Both the position numbers and the translations under genes were made by a program. Of a DNA stretch of 49,691 bases, positions 17,292 to 26,575 are shown one piece after another. Where the stretch lies: the NCBI GenBank assembly GCA_036012865.1, contig DASCQC010000012.1, positions 1 to 49,691 on the forward strand, read 5' to 3'. Position 1 is the stretch's first letter. Every line of letters begins with the position of its first letter. Source of the DNA: DASCQC01 sp036012865. Lineage in GTDB: Bacteria; Pseudomonadota; Gammaproteobacteria; Comchoanobacterales; Comchoanobacteraceae. Under the pieces are notes generated by a model. It saw only the letters and a program-made list of their open reading frames with translations, was not told where the DNA came from and did no database searches.

Positions 17292-18074
17292 CTAAAGCCC
17301 TTGGGTTAGAATATCGTTATACTCAACCATCAAAGGTGCATGATCTGCATATAAAGGTGTTGGAAAAATCTGCACAGAAACCATAGCCCCGCTCAAAGCA
17401 AGCGTCACCCACTGATAATCTATCCTCCAACCCACATTTTTCACCCTAGCCTGCCCCCTAAAAGACCACCACGTATATTGATCAGGTTCTGGGTTAATCT
17501 TTCTAAAAGCATCCACCCAACCCAGTGACTCCACACGATCTAACCACGCTCTTTCTTGCGGCAAAAACCCTGAATTTTTTTGATTTCCCTTCCAGTTTTT
17601 GATATCAATATTTCGATGTGCAATATTCCAATCTCCCGCAATAATCATGCTTTCATTAACATGCTTAACCAACCACTCATCATAGAAAAAGTCCATCATT
17701 TCATATTTAACTGTTTGCCGATGGTCTCCACTTGTTCCGGAGGGTAAATACAGTGAAATCACCTTCAAAGATCCAAAGCAAAGACAAATAAACCTGCCCT
17801 CTGTATCTGCCAGAGCATGGCCAGACTTTTCAATTACTTTCGAGGGTTTATGCTTAGTCAAAATTCCAACGCCACTGTAGCCTTTCTTGTCGGCATCAAC
17901 AAAATAACTATGGTAACCTTGCACATGCCAAATGGATGCATCTAAATCACACGTATGCGCCTTGGTTTCTTGCACACAGACAATATCGGGTTGATGTTGC
18001 TGTACCCACTCAAAAAAACCCTTCTTGGCAGCCGAACGAATTCCATTTAAATTCATAGACACTATTGTGGTCAT
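17292..18074 (-). CDS. xthA: Exodeoxyribonuclease III / AP endonuclease
   Basis: 260 residues of the EEP nuclease fold. Visible catalytic motifs are MNLNGIRSAAKKG at the N-terminus, QETKA (metal-binding Glu), GDWNIAHRNIDIKN, and the final ADHAPL (catalytic His). It repairs abasic sites and trims 3' ends. The start has AAGGAAA about ten bases upstream. It is followed by tolA at 12 bp, an unusual operon partner, so tolA may depend on the xthA transcript. Confidence 0.95.
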   Translation of the reverse strand: MTTIVSMNLNGIRSAAKKGFFEWVQQHQPDIVCVQETKAHTCDLDASIWHVQGYHSYFVDADKKGYSGVGILTKHKPSKVIEKSGHALADTEGRFICLCFGSLKVISLYLPSGTSGDHRQTVKYEMMDFFYDEWLVKHVNESMIIAGDWNIAHRNIDIKNWKGNQKNSGFLPQERAWLDRVESLGWVDAFRKINPEPDQYTWWSFRGQARVKNVGWRIDYQWVTLALSGAMVSVQIFPTPLYADHAPLMVEYNDILTQGL

Positions 18075-18212
18075 TCATTAATTTCCTTATAAGTTAATAA
18101 TAAATATCCAAAAATACTCTCAAAGAAGCTGCCATCACTCACAAAGTATACATCATTTTGACCCATTGCATCCACCCCCCCTAGAAGAATGTTACAGGAA
18201 ACATAAAAAAGC

Positions 18213-18241
18213 TTGAAATAAAACATATAAAACAGTATACT
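18213..18241 (+). promoter_or_regulatory. Strong sigma-70-type promoter
   Basis: TTGAAA (18213-18218), a 17-bp spacer, and TATACT (18236-18241): each hexamer matches the consensus in five of six positions. Transcription would begin near 18248 and run rightward into the 52-codon ORF and then antisense to the end of sufT. Confidence 0.65.
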
Positions 18242-18274
18242 ATAAATAGTAAGCATCACGGAGGACGCTTGAAC

Positions 18275-18433
18275 ATGGACAGTCAATTCTACATCACGTA
18301 TACCCGCAGGTTTATCATGAATGGTGACCCAAAATCAGCCAACGAACCTAACATCAACACCTCTAAAACAAACCGCAAAAAACCACCTTCAAAAAAACCG
18401 CACACACCCAAGCCTACTTCAGAGCAACCCTAA
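18275..18433 (+). CDS. Small basic protein, 52 residues, unrecognised
   Basis: ATG to TAA with GGAGG ten bases upstream and a well-formed promoter 34 bp before the ATG. The first 16 residues (MDSQFYITYTRRFIMN) look foldable. The rest is Lys/Pro/Asn/Thr-rich and probably disordered (NRKKPPSKKPHTPKPTSEQP). No family is recognised. The last 15 bases overlap the end of sufT on the other strand. It could also be a small RNA or antisense RNA with an incidental ORF. The combination of promoter, ribosome-binding site and frame makes coding the better guess. Confidence 0.5.
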   Translation: MDSQFYITYTRRFIMNGDPKSANEPNINTSKTNRKKPPSKKPHTPKPTSEQP

Positions 18434-18982
18434 CTTTAATTTTGCCACTTCAGACATTTTATCCTGACCCCAAGGAGGGTCAAACACAATCTCAACATTA
18501 ACACTCTCCACCACTTCAATACGGGATGCTAACCTTCGAATCTCCTCGACAATAAAAGGCCCCATACCACAAGCAGGAGCAGTTAATGTCATAGTAATAT
18601 ACCCATGTAAACCATCATCTTGCTGCAAACAACTAACCTCATAGATCAAACCCAGATCAACAATATTTACAGGAATCTCAGGGTCATAACACTGTTTCAA
18701 TACAGCCCAAATTTTGTCCTCATTGGACAAATTCTTATCCTGAATAATCGGTGAAATTAAGTCCTTGGACTCATAACCTAGAGAATCCGCATCTTCAGAC
18801 GAAATCATCACCAAGTTTCCTTGAACCTCTACCGTGTAACTGCCCCCCAAAGCCTGCGTAATTCTAACATCTGTACCTGTTTGCAGGAAAACTTGATGCC
18901 CCTCGGGGATCAAAATCGCATCAACATCTCGCTGCAGCGTGACATACTCACCCACTGGACTATGATTCATTGGACTTGACAT
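18419..18982 (-). CDS. sufT: Iron-sulfur cluster assembly protein SufT
   Basis: 187 residues. The C-terminal half is a DUF59/MIP18 domain with VLKQCYDPEIPVNIVDLGLI and the conserved cysteine in LTAPACGMGPFI, ending VEIVFDPPWGQDKMS. The N-terminal half (about 85 residues) is the extension that marks SufT-type proteins. SufT helps iron-sulfur maturation under high demand. It is the last gene of the suf operon and overlaps sufA by 23 bp. Confidence 0.9.
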   Translation of the reverse strand: MSSPMNHSPVGEYVTLQRDVDAILIPEGHQVFLQTGTDVRITQALGGSYTVEVQGNLVMISSEDADSLGYESKDLISPIIQDKNLSNEDKIWAVLKQCYDPEIPVNIVDLGLIYEVSCLQQDDGLHGYITMTLTAPACGMGPFIVEEIRRLASRIEVVESVNVEIVFDPPWGQDKMSEVAKLKLGLL

Positions 18983-19325
18983 CTTTTTTTAAAGCAAAAC
19001 TATCACCACAACCGCAATGATCTACTGCATTAGGGTTTAAAAAAATAATCTTTGACTGACCTAACGCCTCTAAACGCAAATCCAAACACGTCCCTTGAAA
19101 ATAAATAACCTGATCTTTAGGCAAAGACATCTGAATCCCTCGACATTCCACCCGAACATCTCCTTCAAGCGGCTGTTTTTCAAAGGCTGTTAAATACTCC
19201 CAACCTGAACACCCCGTTGACTTCATACTTATACGCATCACAGCACAAGATTCCTGCTTTTTCATTAACCCCTTGAGGTAATCATACGCTGAATCTGTCA
19301 TGCTTAATTCACACTGAGTCGTCAC
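18960..19325 (-). CDS. sufA: A-type iron-sulfur carrier (SufA/ErpA/IscA family)
   Basis: 121 residues with the three family cysteines in STGCSGWEY and DHCGCGDSF. These proteins receive Fe-S clusters from the SufBCD scaffold and hand them to apoenzymes. Position between sufU and sufT, with 4-bp and 23-bp overlaps, supports the SufA assignment rather than the isolated ErpA. Confidence 0.88.
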   Translation of the reverse strand: MTTQCELSMTDSAYDYLKGLMKKQESCAVMRISMKSTGCSGWEYLTAFEKQPLEGDVRVECRGIQMSLPKDQVIYFQGTCLDLRLEALGQSKIIFLNPNAVDHCGCGDSFALKKDVKSNES

Positions 19326-19774
19326 TCTGTTGTTACCTCGTCATTTGATAAGTGCAATGCAGCTTGAGTTGCATGCCACACCAGCGTGGCGCATTTCACC
19401 CTCATGGGAAACTCAAACACTCCTTTCATCGCCAATAATTTACTGTCCTTTAATTGCTGACAAGCCTCCTTTGAACCCGAAGTCACCAATTGATGAAATA
19501 AATCGAACAATCGATCAAATTCCTGAAGATTTTTTCCCTTTAAAGCCTCACACATCAATGAAGCGGAAGCCATCGAAATAGCACACCCCTCTCCATGAAA
19601 CATAGCACTCTCAACCACCCCATGAGGCGCCCTGATATAAACAGTTAGCTTATCTCCACAAAGAGGGTTAACGCCCTCTTTAATATGTGTTGCTTGCAAA
19701 TCCTTCGAAAAATTCCTCGGATTACGCCCATGATCCAAAATCAACTGCTGATAAAGCTCCTTAATTTGATTCAC
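19322..19774 (-). CDS. sufU: SufU-type Fe-S assembly protein
   Basis: 150 residues, IscU-like fold. The conserved ligands are seen in NPLCGDKL (Cys and Asp), GEGCAISMASAS, and RVKCATLVW. The insertion between the second and third cysteine is SufU-like. In Gram-positives SufU is a zinc protein that takes the persulfide from SufS, replacing SufE. No sufE is present in this operon, so the same job is likely here. It overlaps sufS by 4 bp. Confidence 0.9.
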   Translation of the reverse strand: MNQIKELYQQLILDHGRNPRNFSKDLQATHIKEGVNPLCGDKLTVYIRAPHGVVESAMFHGEGCAISMASASLMCEALKGKNLQEFDRLFDLFHQLVTSGSKEACQQLKDSKLLAMKGVFEFPMRVKCATLVWHATQAALHLSNDEVTTE

Positions 19775-21006
19775 CCAAACACCTCCCTAACCTTCATCAT
19801 CGCCCTCAAAAAGGCCTCCACATCCGCTTTATCATTATAAAATGATAAAGACACCCTTAACATTGCTGGTACTTTATAATACATCATTAAAGGCATCGCA
19901 CAATGATGCCCTGCTCGAATAGCGACCCCCTCGCTATCAAAAATAGTAGCCACATCATGTGGGTGCACCTTAGGGTAGGTAAAAGCCACAATACTGGTTT
20001 TACTTTTTGAACACCCGTATAAGGTGACTTCTGGAAAATCTTTTTCCAAAGAACTGACTAAGAACTGGGTTAATTGAGATTCATATTGAGCAATACGATC
20101 CAACCCTATCTCTTGTAAATAACGAATCGCTCGGGCAAAAGCAACAACCTCAGCAATCGCTGGTGTCCCCGCCTCAAAGCGTAGCGGCGGGGGTAGATAG
20201 GTTACTTTTTCAAAAGTGACCTCACGAATCATACTCCCCCCTTTCTGGTATGGCTGCATCGACGATAGTCTCGAAAACTTACCATACAAACAACCCACAC
20301 CGGTTGGGCCATAAGCTTTGTGGCTTGAAAACACATAAAAATCAGCATCAAGATCCTTAACATCAATAGTCATATGTGGCATAGCTTGCGCCCCATCTAT
20401 CAATACCGGTATTCCTCTTGCATGGGCCTTTTCAATGAATCTCTTGCACGCTAACACAGACCCTAAAACATTGGACACATGGGACAAAGCAACAAATTTA
20501 GTGCGATCATTCAACAAGGAGTCATACACCTCCTCATCCACCTGGCCCTTGGGAGTTAACCCGACCGGTCTGACCTTGATACCCATGGATTCTTCAAGTG
20601 CCAGCCATGGAACCAAATTGGCATGGTGCTCTAACACACTGACGATAATTTCATCCCCCGCTTGCAACCTGGGCTTAACAAAACTATCAGCAACTAAATT
20701 AATGGCCTCCGTTGCCCCTCGAACAAAAACCAATTCTTCTTTTTTCGCCCCGATGTGAGAAGCAATGAGTGCTCGTGCATCTTCATATTGCTGAGTAGCT
20801 ATCGCTGATAGCTTATACGCGCCTCGATGCACATTGGCATTGTATTTGGAATAAAACTCCTGCAAACAATCAATCACACATTGAGGTTTTTGGCTGGTTG
20901 CTGCATTATCCAAGTAGACTAATGGTCGCCCGTTCATCTCCTGTTGTAAAATAGGAATCTCCGATTTATCTACAAGCACATTTCCTCTTAAAATCATGTC
21001 ACCCAT
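19771..21006 (-). CDS. sufS: Cysteine desulfurase SufS
   Basis: 411 residues, PLP enzyme that removes sulfur from cysteine for cluster assembly. Motifs: VYLDNAATSQKP near residue 30, VLEHHANLVPW, DGAQAMPH, the PLP lysine in FSSHKAYGPTGVG, and the persulfide-forming cysteine in RAGHHCAMPLM. The start is either the ATG at 21006 or the one at 20997, which overlaps the sufD stop as ATGA; both have acceptable context. Confidence 0.96.
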   Translation of the reverse strand: MGDMILRGNVLVDKSEIPILQQEMNGRPLVYLDNAATSQKPQCVIDCLQEFYSKYNANVHRGAYKLSAIATQQYEDARALIASHIGAKKEELVFVRGATEAINLVADSFVKPRLQAGDEIIVSVLEHHANLVPWLALEESMGIKVRPVGLTPKGQVDEEVYDSLLNDRTKFVALSHVSNVLGSVLACKRFIEKAHARGIPVLIDGAQAMPHMTIDVKDLDADFYVFSSHKAYGPTGVGCLYGKFSRLSSMQPYQKGGSMIREVTFEKVTYLPPPLRFEAGTPAIAEVVAFARAIRYLQEIGLDRIAQYESQLTQFLVSSLEKDFPEVTLYGCSKSKTSIVAFTYPKVHPHDVATIFDSEGVAIRAGHHCAMPLMMYYKVPAMLRVSLSFYNDKADVEAFLRAMMKVREVFG

Positions 21007-22175
21007 TTAGCCAACACCTCCTCCAAACGAGGGGTAAGAAAACCCTGTATACCGCTGGACCAAAGAGCTAAAATATCCCCAACAAAGGCCTTTACCATCA
21101 AAGATTTTGCTCCCACATCATCCATGCCTCTAGACTTTAAATAAAACAAAGCTAATGGATCAAATTGACCGACAGCAGCCCCGTGATTACAACGAACATC
21201 GTCTGCATAAATCTCTAATTCTGGTTTGGTATAAACCCGTGCAGATTTACTTAAAAGCATGCTTTTATGCTGTTGCTCAGAGTCAACCTTACGAATACCC
21301 TCATCAACTTTAACCTTAGAGTTAAAGACCTGTAAAGAATCATCATCAAGCAAGCTACGACATTTTTGTAATGATGTTGTTAAAGACGCCTGATGCCGAA
21401 TAGTGGTTTGATGATCTACAATCTCTTTGTTTCTAGATAAGGCAACACTTAAACAATTGGCTTTGGCGTTCTCTCCCATCAAATCGATCTGGGATAGAGA
21501 CTTCACCTGACCCGCAACAGCCCCTAAGTGACCTTGCTCGAAAAAACCTTTCTCTGCAACTTCTGCATGCAAATACCTTAAGGCATAAGCCCCATTGCTA
21601 ACACCATCTAACCGCGCCCACTTCAAATTTGCACGGTTTGCCACAGTAGCCTGAACCATCATCATGGCAGCACCTTTCTGCAATTCAAGGTTCTCTTGAA
21701 TCACTAATTCAGCCCCTTCTTCACAAATAACTTGCAACATAACTGGCATTAAAATGTGTGACTGATCATTGGAAATCTTAATACTAATAGGAGTTTTAAC
21801 CTTAACACCAGAGCTGACTTTAAGAACATACACAACAGGGGTGATTGCTTGAATAAGGTCGACCAATGAATCCTTGATATCTGAAGCCCTCCAACCCATA
21901 TGGTCCGTCACTTCTAGCGAAACTCCTTCCGGCAATTGAGTCCATTGACATTGACCCTTAGCAAAGTGAAGAACTCCACCAGGCCCCTCTATTTGCTGAA
22001 ACTTTTCATCCATCTCGGGTATTGCCCAAGAAGATTGACCGAGCCAGTCTGCACGACTATATCTCCAGGCCTCATCGACTCGTTTAGGCAAGCCCTTCTC
22101 AGTAAAACGCGCATAGTAATCTTGATGGATAACCTGATCAGCTAACACCTCAACCCTACCCCTTTTCATCTTCAC
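20994..22175 (-). CDS. sufD: Fe-S scaffold subunit SufD
   Basis: 393 residues, a right-handed beta-helix protein of the SufB/SufD family. The C-terminal signature reads EIYADDVRCNHGAAVGQFD, then LFYLKSRGMD. It forms the SufBC2D scaffold with the cluster bridging SufB and SufD. It overlaps sufC by 20 bp and sufS by 13 bp. Confidence 0.95.
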   Translation of the reverse strand: MKMKRGRVEVLADQVIHQDYYARFTEKGLPKRVDEAWRYSRADWLGQSSWAIPEMDEKFQQIEGPGGVLHFAKGQCQWTQLPEGVSLEVTDHMGWRASDIKDSLVDLIQAITPVVYVLKVSSGVKVKTPISIKISNDQSHILMPVMLQVICEEGAELVIQENLELQKGAAMMMVQATVANRANLKWARLDGVSNGAYALRYLHAEVAEKGFFEQGHLGAVAGQVKSLSQIDLMGENAKANCLSVALSRNKEIVDHQTTIRHQASLTTSLQKCRSLLDDDSLQVFNSKVKVDEGIRKVDSEQQHKSMLLSKSARVYTKPELEIYADDVRCNHGAAVGQFDPLALFYLKSRGMDDVGAKSLMVKAFVGDILALWSSGIQGFLTPRLEEVLAKWVT

Positions 22176-22911
22176 TCAACCAACCATAACCCCGCTCTTC
22201 TAGCTCTAAAGCCAGAGCGGCATCACCTGAACGAATCAATTTTCCTTGATGCATAACATGAACATAATCAGGCTTGATATGCTCTAATAAACGCTGATAA
22301 TGAGTCACAATGACAAAGGATCTTTCTTCGCTTCTTAGTTGATTGACTCCTTCTGCTACCGATTGCAATGCATCAATATCCAAACCCGAATCGATTTCAT
22401 CTAAAATAACCAAGGAAGGCTTTAACATCAGCATTTGTAAAATCTCATTACGCTTTTTCTCACCCCCGGAGAAGTCATCATTTAGCCCTCGATACAAAAA
22501 GGATTCATCCAACCCCACCTGCTTAACATATTTCTTGACCTCATTGAGAAAATCAAGCGCATCCATTTCAGGCTCTCCCTTTGCCTTAGCATGCTGATTC
22601 ACGATACTCTGTAAAAAACCGATGTTCGTCACCCCAGGAATGCTCACAGGGTACTGAAAAGCCAAAAACAGACCCGCTAAAGACCTCTCATTGGGACTCA
22701 TATCATTTAAATCTTTCCCTTGAAACATCAGACTTCCCTGTGTGACTTGGTAATCTTCTTTCCCCGCTATCACATTGGCCAACGTACTCTTACCTGAGCC
22801 ATTAGGCCCCATAATAGCATGCACCTCACCTGGGTTAACCTTCAATGAAAGTCCGTTTAAAATAGGGCTATCTTTTTCTGCTTCTACGTGTAAATTTTTA
22901 ATCGTTAACAT
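22156..22911 (-). CDS. sufC: Fe-S assembly ATPase SufC
   Basis: 251 residues, ABC-type ATPase. Walker A is IMGPNGSGKSTLANVIAG (about residues 34-51), the signature is FSGGEKKRNEILQM, Walker B is LVILDEIDSGLD and the switch histidine lies in VIVTHYQRLL. ATP binding drives rearrangement of SufB/SufD during cluster assembly. It starts one base into the sufB stop region. Confidence 0.97.
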   Translation of the reverse strand: MLTIKNLHVEAEKDSPILNGLSLKVNPGEVHAIMGPNGSGKSTLANVIAGKEDYQVTQGSLMFQGKDLNDMSPNERSLAGLFLAFQYPVSIPGVTNIGFLQSIVNQHAKAKGEPEMDALDFLNEVKKYVKQVGLDESFLYRGLNDDFSGGEKKRNEILQMLMLKPSLVILDEIDSGLDIDALQSVAEGVNQLRSEERSFVIVTHYQRLLEHIKPDYVHVMHQGKLIRSGDAALALELEERGYGWLSEDEKG

Positions 22912-24356
22912 TATCCAATACTACCTTCTAAACTAATTTCTAACAATTTCTGAACCTCCACCGCAAACTCCATCGGTAGCTCTTTAAAAACTTTCTTACA
23001 AAACCCATTCACAATCAAGGTCACCGCCTCCTCTTGACGAATCCCCCGTTGCAAACAATAAAATAATTCATCTTCACTAATTTTAGTCGTTGAAGCCTCA
23101 TGCTCTACCTGAGCATCAGAGTGATTGACCTCAATATATGGGAACGTGTGTGAGGCACAGGTATCTGACAATAACAGTGAATCACATTGTGTAAAATTAC
23201 GCGAACCTTTGGCTGTGGGCGCCACCCTGACCAGCCCCCTATAAGCCGCACTAGATTGGCCAGCAGAAATGGTTTTTGCAATAATACTAGACGAAGTATT
23301 TTTACCCAAATGAATCATTTTACTACCGGTATCTGCTTGCTGATGATAGCGAGTCAAGGCAACCGAGTAAAACTCACCCGCTGAATGATCCCCCTTCAGC
23401 ACAACGCCAGGGTATTTCCAAGTAATGGCCGAACCTGTTTCAACTTGGGTCCAGGATATTTTAGAAGAATGCCCTTGACACAACCCCCGCTTCGTCACAA
23501 AGTTGTAGATTCCGCCCACCCCATTTTCATCACCCGGGTACCAATTCTGCACCGTTGAGTATTTAATTTTTGCTCTATCTAAAGCCACCAATTCCACCAC
23601 CGCAGCATGCAATTGATTTTCATCTCTCATAGGGGCTGAACAACCTTCTAGATAACTCACATAGCTATCATCTTCGGCAATAATAAGAGTTCGTTCAAAC
23701 TGCCCGGTATTTTGAGCATTAATGCGGAAATAAGTTGATAATTCCATCGGACAGCGCACACCTTTAGGAACAAAGACAAATGAACCATCACTAAAGACCG
23801 CTGAATTCAAGCAAGCAAAGTAATTATCTCTGTAGGGAACCACCGAGCCTAAATATTTTTTAACTAGGTCTGGGTGTTTTTCAACAGCCTCACTGAAAGG
23901 ACAAAAAATGACCCCAGCTTTCGATAATTTTTCTTTAAATGTTGTGGCCACAGAAACACTATCAAAAATAGCCTCTACCGCCACACCTGCCAACATTTTC
24001 TGCTCATGCAAAGGAATTCCTAAGCGCTCATACGTCCGTAATAACTCAGGGTCAACTTCATCGAGGCTCTTGGGCTGGTCTTTCAATGATTTAGGCGCAG
24101 AGAAATAACTAATCGCCTGATAATCAATCGGACTAATATTCAGCTTTGCCCAGTCTGGAGGTGTTAAAGTTTTCCAATGCTGATAAGCCTTCAATCTAAA
24201 TTCTAATAAAAATTCAGGCTCAGACTTTCTAGCCGAAATAGCACGAATCACAGATTCATCTAGGCCCGGTTTAAATGTGTCTTGATCAACATCCGTAATA
24301 AAACCATGTTTGTATTCTGCATTAACCGCTTTTTCAATGGTTTTGCGTTCATTCAT
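22911..24356 (-). CDS. sufB: Fe-S scaffold subunit SufB
   Basis: 481 residues, the usual length. Features: GVAVEAIFDSVSV, FVFVPKGVRCPMELSTYFRI, LEGCSAPMRDENQLHAAVVE, and the C-terminal FPYIEVNHSDAQVEHEASTT. It is the first gene of the operon sufBCDSU-sufA-sufT. No IscR/SufR regulator gene precedes it; the 213-bp upstream gap should carry the promoter but I cannot name an operator. Confidence 0.97.
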   Translation of the reverse strand: MNERKTIEKAVNAEYKHGFITDVDQDTFKPGLDESVIRAISARKSEPEFLLEFRLKAYQHWKTLTPPDWAKLNISPIDYQAISYFSAPKSLKDQPKSLDEVDPELLRTYERLGIPLHEQKMLAGVAVEAIFDSVSVATTFKEKLSKAGVIFCPFSEAVEKHPDLVKKYLGSVVPYRDNYFACLNSAVFSDGSFVFVPKGVRCPMELSTYFRINAQNTGQFERTLIIAEDDSYVSYLEGCSAPMRDENQLHAAVVELVALDRAKIKYSTVQNWYPGDENGVGGIYNFVTKRGLCQGHSSKISWTQVETGSAITWKYPGVVLKGDHSAGEFYSVALTRYHQQADTGSKMIHLGKNTSSSIIAKTISAGQSSAAYRGLVRVAPTAKGSRNFTQCDSLLLSDTCASHTFPYIEVNHSDAQVEHEASTTKISEDELFYCLQRGIRQEEAVTLIVNGFCKKVFKELPMEFAVEVQKLLEISLEGSIG

Positions 24357-24569
24357 ATCAATACCCTACTTGAGCCATATAAGAACATATTTTTTATTTT
24401 TTTTCAAGAATGAATTAAGAAAAACCCCCACAAAAACAAATTCCGATCCTTTCCTTGCTGAGATTAACCTTGAAAGCAGTCAGAACTCTTCTTCGCTCCC
24501 TAGATATTAAGCACACCCACCATTGAAAGGGGTTAACGAACCTATAATGAAAAAATTAACGCATTCCTT

Positions 24570-24923
24570 CTAATCGGGTCTAATATTACTTTCTTTTGCC
24601 TTCTCATCTTCTTGTTTTTCATCAGGTCCTTGTCCTTCTTTTTGGTGCTTATCGTTAACACCATCCCTGTTCTCATCCTTATCATAAACCGACACCTCTT
24701 CACCTTTACTTTGGCGCATACCTTGTTTTGTTTCAGCCTTTTTAATTTCATCCGTTGCTTTGCGCCGAAGTGTTTTAAGCGTCGGTGGCTTAAACAGCAC
24801 CATGTTAGGCTTCGGAAATAACTTACTCAACAACCGAATAACCATAGACCATGTCGTTGTCTTCTTAGAAGGTTCCTCTTGGGTTGTATCCTTTTCTCTT
24901 TCCTTTTTATCGTCATCAGACAT
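24570..24923 (-). CDS. Highly charged hypothetical protein
   Basis: 117 residues with GGAG eight bases before the ATG. Composition is Lys/Glu/Asp-rich and probably disordered at both ends. The middle (about residues 25-45, WSMVIRLLSKLFPKPNMVLF) is hydrophobic and basic and could form an amphipathic helix. No family is recognised. It sits alone upstream of the suf operon, same strand. Confidence 0.6.
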   Translation of the reverse strand: MSDDDKKEREKDTTQEEPSKKTTTWSMVIRLLSKLFPKPNMVLFKPPTLKTLRRKATDEIKKAETKQGMRQSKGEEVSVYDKDENRDGVNDKHQKEGQGPDEKQEDEKAKESNIRPD

Positions 24924-25231
24924 CTTAAATTCTCCAATTATTACTTGTCATATACTCATTGTAGCACAAAAACAAATTTTTTTCATAAAATCCATACTAT
25001 TGATTAAGTTTTACGGTCTTAAATAATATTTTTATAGAACCTAGCACCTCGCTTCAACCCCTTCTGACTTAAAACTTGACCCTTCAGTGATCAAGCGATA
25101 GTACACACCTCATGATCACCTCTTTCTTAACCTCCTTGCCTTGATAGACCCTCATGCCGAATGATTTTGACAACCTAATAACAGTTATCTCCATAAAAAC
25201 TGGATATTTTACCTCTAACTCAAGAAAAAGA
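24924..25231. other. Non-coding gap before rpsT
   Basis: No ORF of note. It should hold the divergent promoter of the charged hypothetical gene at its left end. I see no RNA gene or strong hairpin. Confidence 0.5.
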
Positions 25232-25260
25232 TTGATTTTATCCTTAATTAATGAGATAGT
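25232..25260 (+). promoter_or_regulatory. Probable rpsT promoter
   Basis: TTGATT (25232-25237), 17-bp spacer, GATAGT (25255-25260). The start of transcription would be near 25267, giving a leader of about 24 bases before the rpsT ATG. Confidence 0.5.
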
Positions 25261-25290
25261 TTAGCGTTCATTAACCAAATGGAAAAACTT

Positions 25291-25572
25291 ATGGCTAATA
25301 CCAAGCAAGCAAAAAAACGTGTTCGACAAGCTGAAAGTAAGCGTCAAAATAAAATGGGCCTTCGCTCAAGAATGCGCACATACTTAAAAAAGTTTAAATT
25401 GCTCCTAGAAGAAAACAAAGGCAAAAAAGAACCAAAACTCCTCAATGATTTTCAAGCACTTTGCAAAAAACTTGATTCATCTTCATCCAAAGGACTCATT
25501 CATAAAAACAAAGCTGCTCGTTTAAAATCTAGACTGCATGCTCAGCTTGTTTCCAATGAAAAGGCCGCGTAA
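25291..25572 (+). CDS. rpsT: 30S ribosomal protein S20
   Basis: 93 residues from the ATG at 25291, whose product begins MANTKQAKKRVRQAESKRQ as in other S20 proteins; an ATG 12 bases earlier would add MEKL. Helical, Lys/Arg-rich 16S rRNA-binding protein. The ribosome-binding site is poor (GGAAAAACTT), in keeping with the autoregulated, weak initiation known for rpsT. Convergent with obgE, 7 bp apart. Confidence 0.96.
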   Translation: MANTKQAKKRVRQAESKRQNKMGLRSRMRTYLKKFKLLLEENKGKKEPKLLNDFQALCKKLDSSSSKGLIHKNKAARLKSRLHAQLVSNEKAA

Positions 25573-25579
25573 AAACCTC

Positions 25580-26572
25580 TTATCCTTTCTCTTTTTCGCA
25601 CTGATCCCAAAGCCAGTACTTAAAGGTTTTAGCTTGTTCTTTTTTCATAATAGCAACAGACCGGACGTCTTGGCCCAGGGCCGCTTTAATAGCCTGAAAA
25701 TGATCTTCATCAAATAAATCTTGCTTGGTTATAACGATTCGTTCTGGCTTTTGACTGACCTCTTCTCCGTACTGCTTTAATTCTTTTCTCAGCGTATGGT
25801 AACTTTTAACAACACCCTCAACAGATTGGTCCCCATCAATTAAATGCAATAAAAAACGACAACGAGCTATGTGCCTCAAAAACCTAATACCCAAACCCGT
25901 TCCTTCCGAAGCCCCCTCAATCAAACCAGGAATATCCGCCATCACCATGCTATTGGAGTGATTAATAACCACCACCCCTAACTGAGGTTTAATCGTTGTG
26001 AATGGGTAATTAGCAATTTTTGGCGTAGCCGCTGATAAACACCCCAACAAAGTTGACTTACCCGCATTAGGAAAACCCAACAAGCCAATATCAGCGAGCA
26101 CTTTTAACTCAAGGTAAAGACGTAAGCTCTCACCCTCACTTCCTCGGGTTGTTTTTCGCGGGGCTCTTTGAATCGATGACTTAAAGTGAGCATTACCTAG
26201 ACCTCCTACCCCTCCTTCAGCAATTTTTATTAATTGTCCCTCTTTAGAAAGATCTTCAACCAATGTTCTTGGGTTCTCTAAATAAACACACGTCCCAACT
26301 GGAACTTCTATCACTAAATCCTGGCCATTGCGACCATGACAATCTTTACCCTGACCTGAAACACCATTATCCGCACGAAAGCGCTTAGTAAATCGGAAGC
26401 TATAAAGAGTGTTCAGTGCTGTTGATGCCTTTAAATAAACATCACCGCCATTGCCTCCATCTGCGCCGTCAGGTCCGCCTTTAGCAACATAACGCTCGCG
26501 ACGAAAACTTAAACACCCATGACCACCATTTCCCGCTGACACGTCAATAATGGCTTCATCAATAAAATCCAT
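25580..26572 (-). CDS. obgE: GTPase Obg/CgtA
   Basis: 330 residues. The N-terminal Gly-rich Obg fold (GNGGHGCLSFRRERYVAKGG, GADGGNGGDVYL) covers about residues 1-155. The G domain shows G1 GFPNAGKSTLL, G3 DIPGLIEGASEGTGLG and G4 TKQD. Ribosome-associated GTPase for 50S assembly and stringent control. The C-terminal tail is short compared with E. coli ObgE (390 residues). It forms the usual rplU-rpmA-obgE operon. Confidence 0.97.
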   Translation of the reverse strand: MDFIDEAIIDVSAGNGGHGCLSFRRERYVAKGGPDGADGGNGGDVYLKASTALNTLYSFRFTKRFRADNGVSGQGKDCHGRNGQDLVIEVPVGTCVYLENPRTLVEDLSKEGQLIKIAEGGVGGLGNAHFKSSIQRAPRKTTRGSEGESLRLYLELKVLADIGLLGFPNAGKSTLLGCLSAATPKIANYPFTTIKPQLGVVVINHSNSMVMADIPGLIEGASEGTGLGIRFLRHIARCRFLLHLIDGDQSVEGVVKSYHTLRKELKQYGEEVSQKPERIVITKQDLFDEDHFQAIKAALGQDVRSVAIMKKEQAKTFKYWLWDQCEKEKG

Positions 26573-26575
26573 GAG

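Noticed and set aside
18071..18286. 71-codon hydrophobic ORF on the minus strand before xthA, overlapping it as ATGA
   Set aside because: Its ATG has no ribosome-binding site and lies antisense to the better-supported 52-codon ORF; xthA has its own AAGGAAA site.
24542..24751. 69-codon ORF overlapping the charged hypothetical gene in another frame
   Set aside because: Composition is a shadow of the Lys/Glu-rich gene at 24570-24923, which has the ribosome-binding site.
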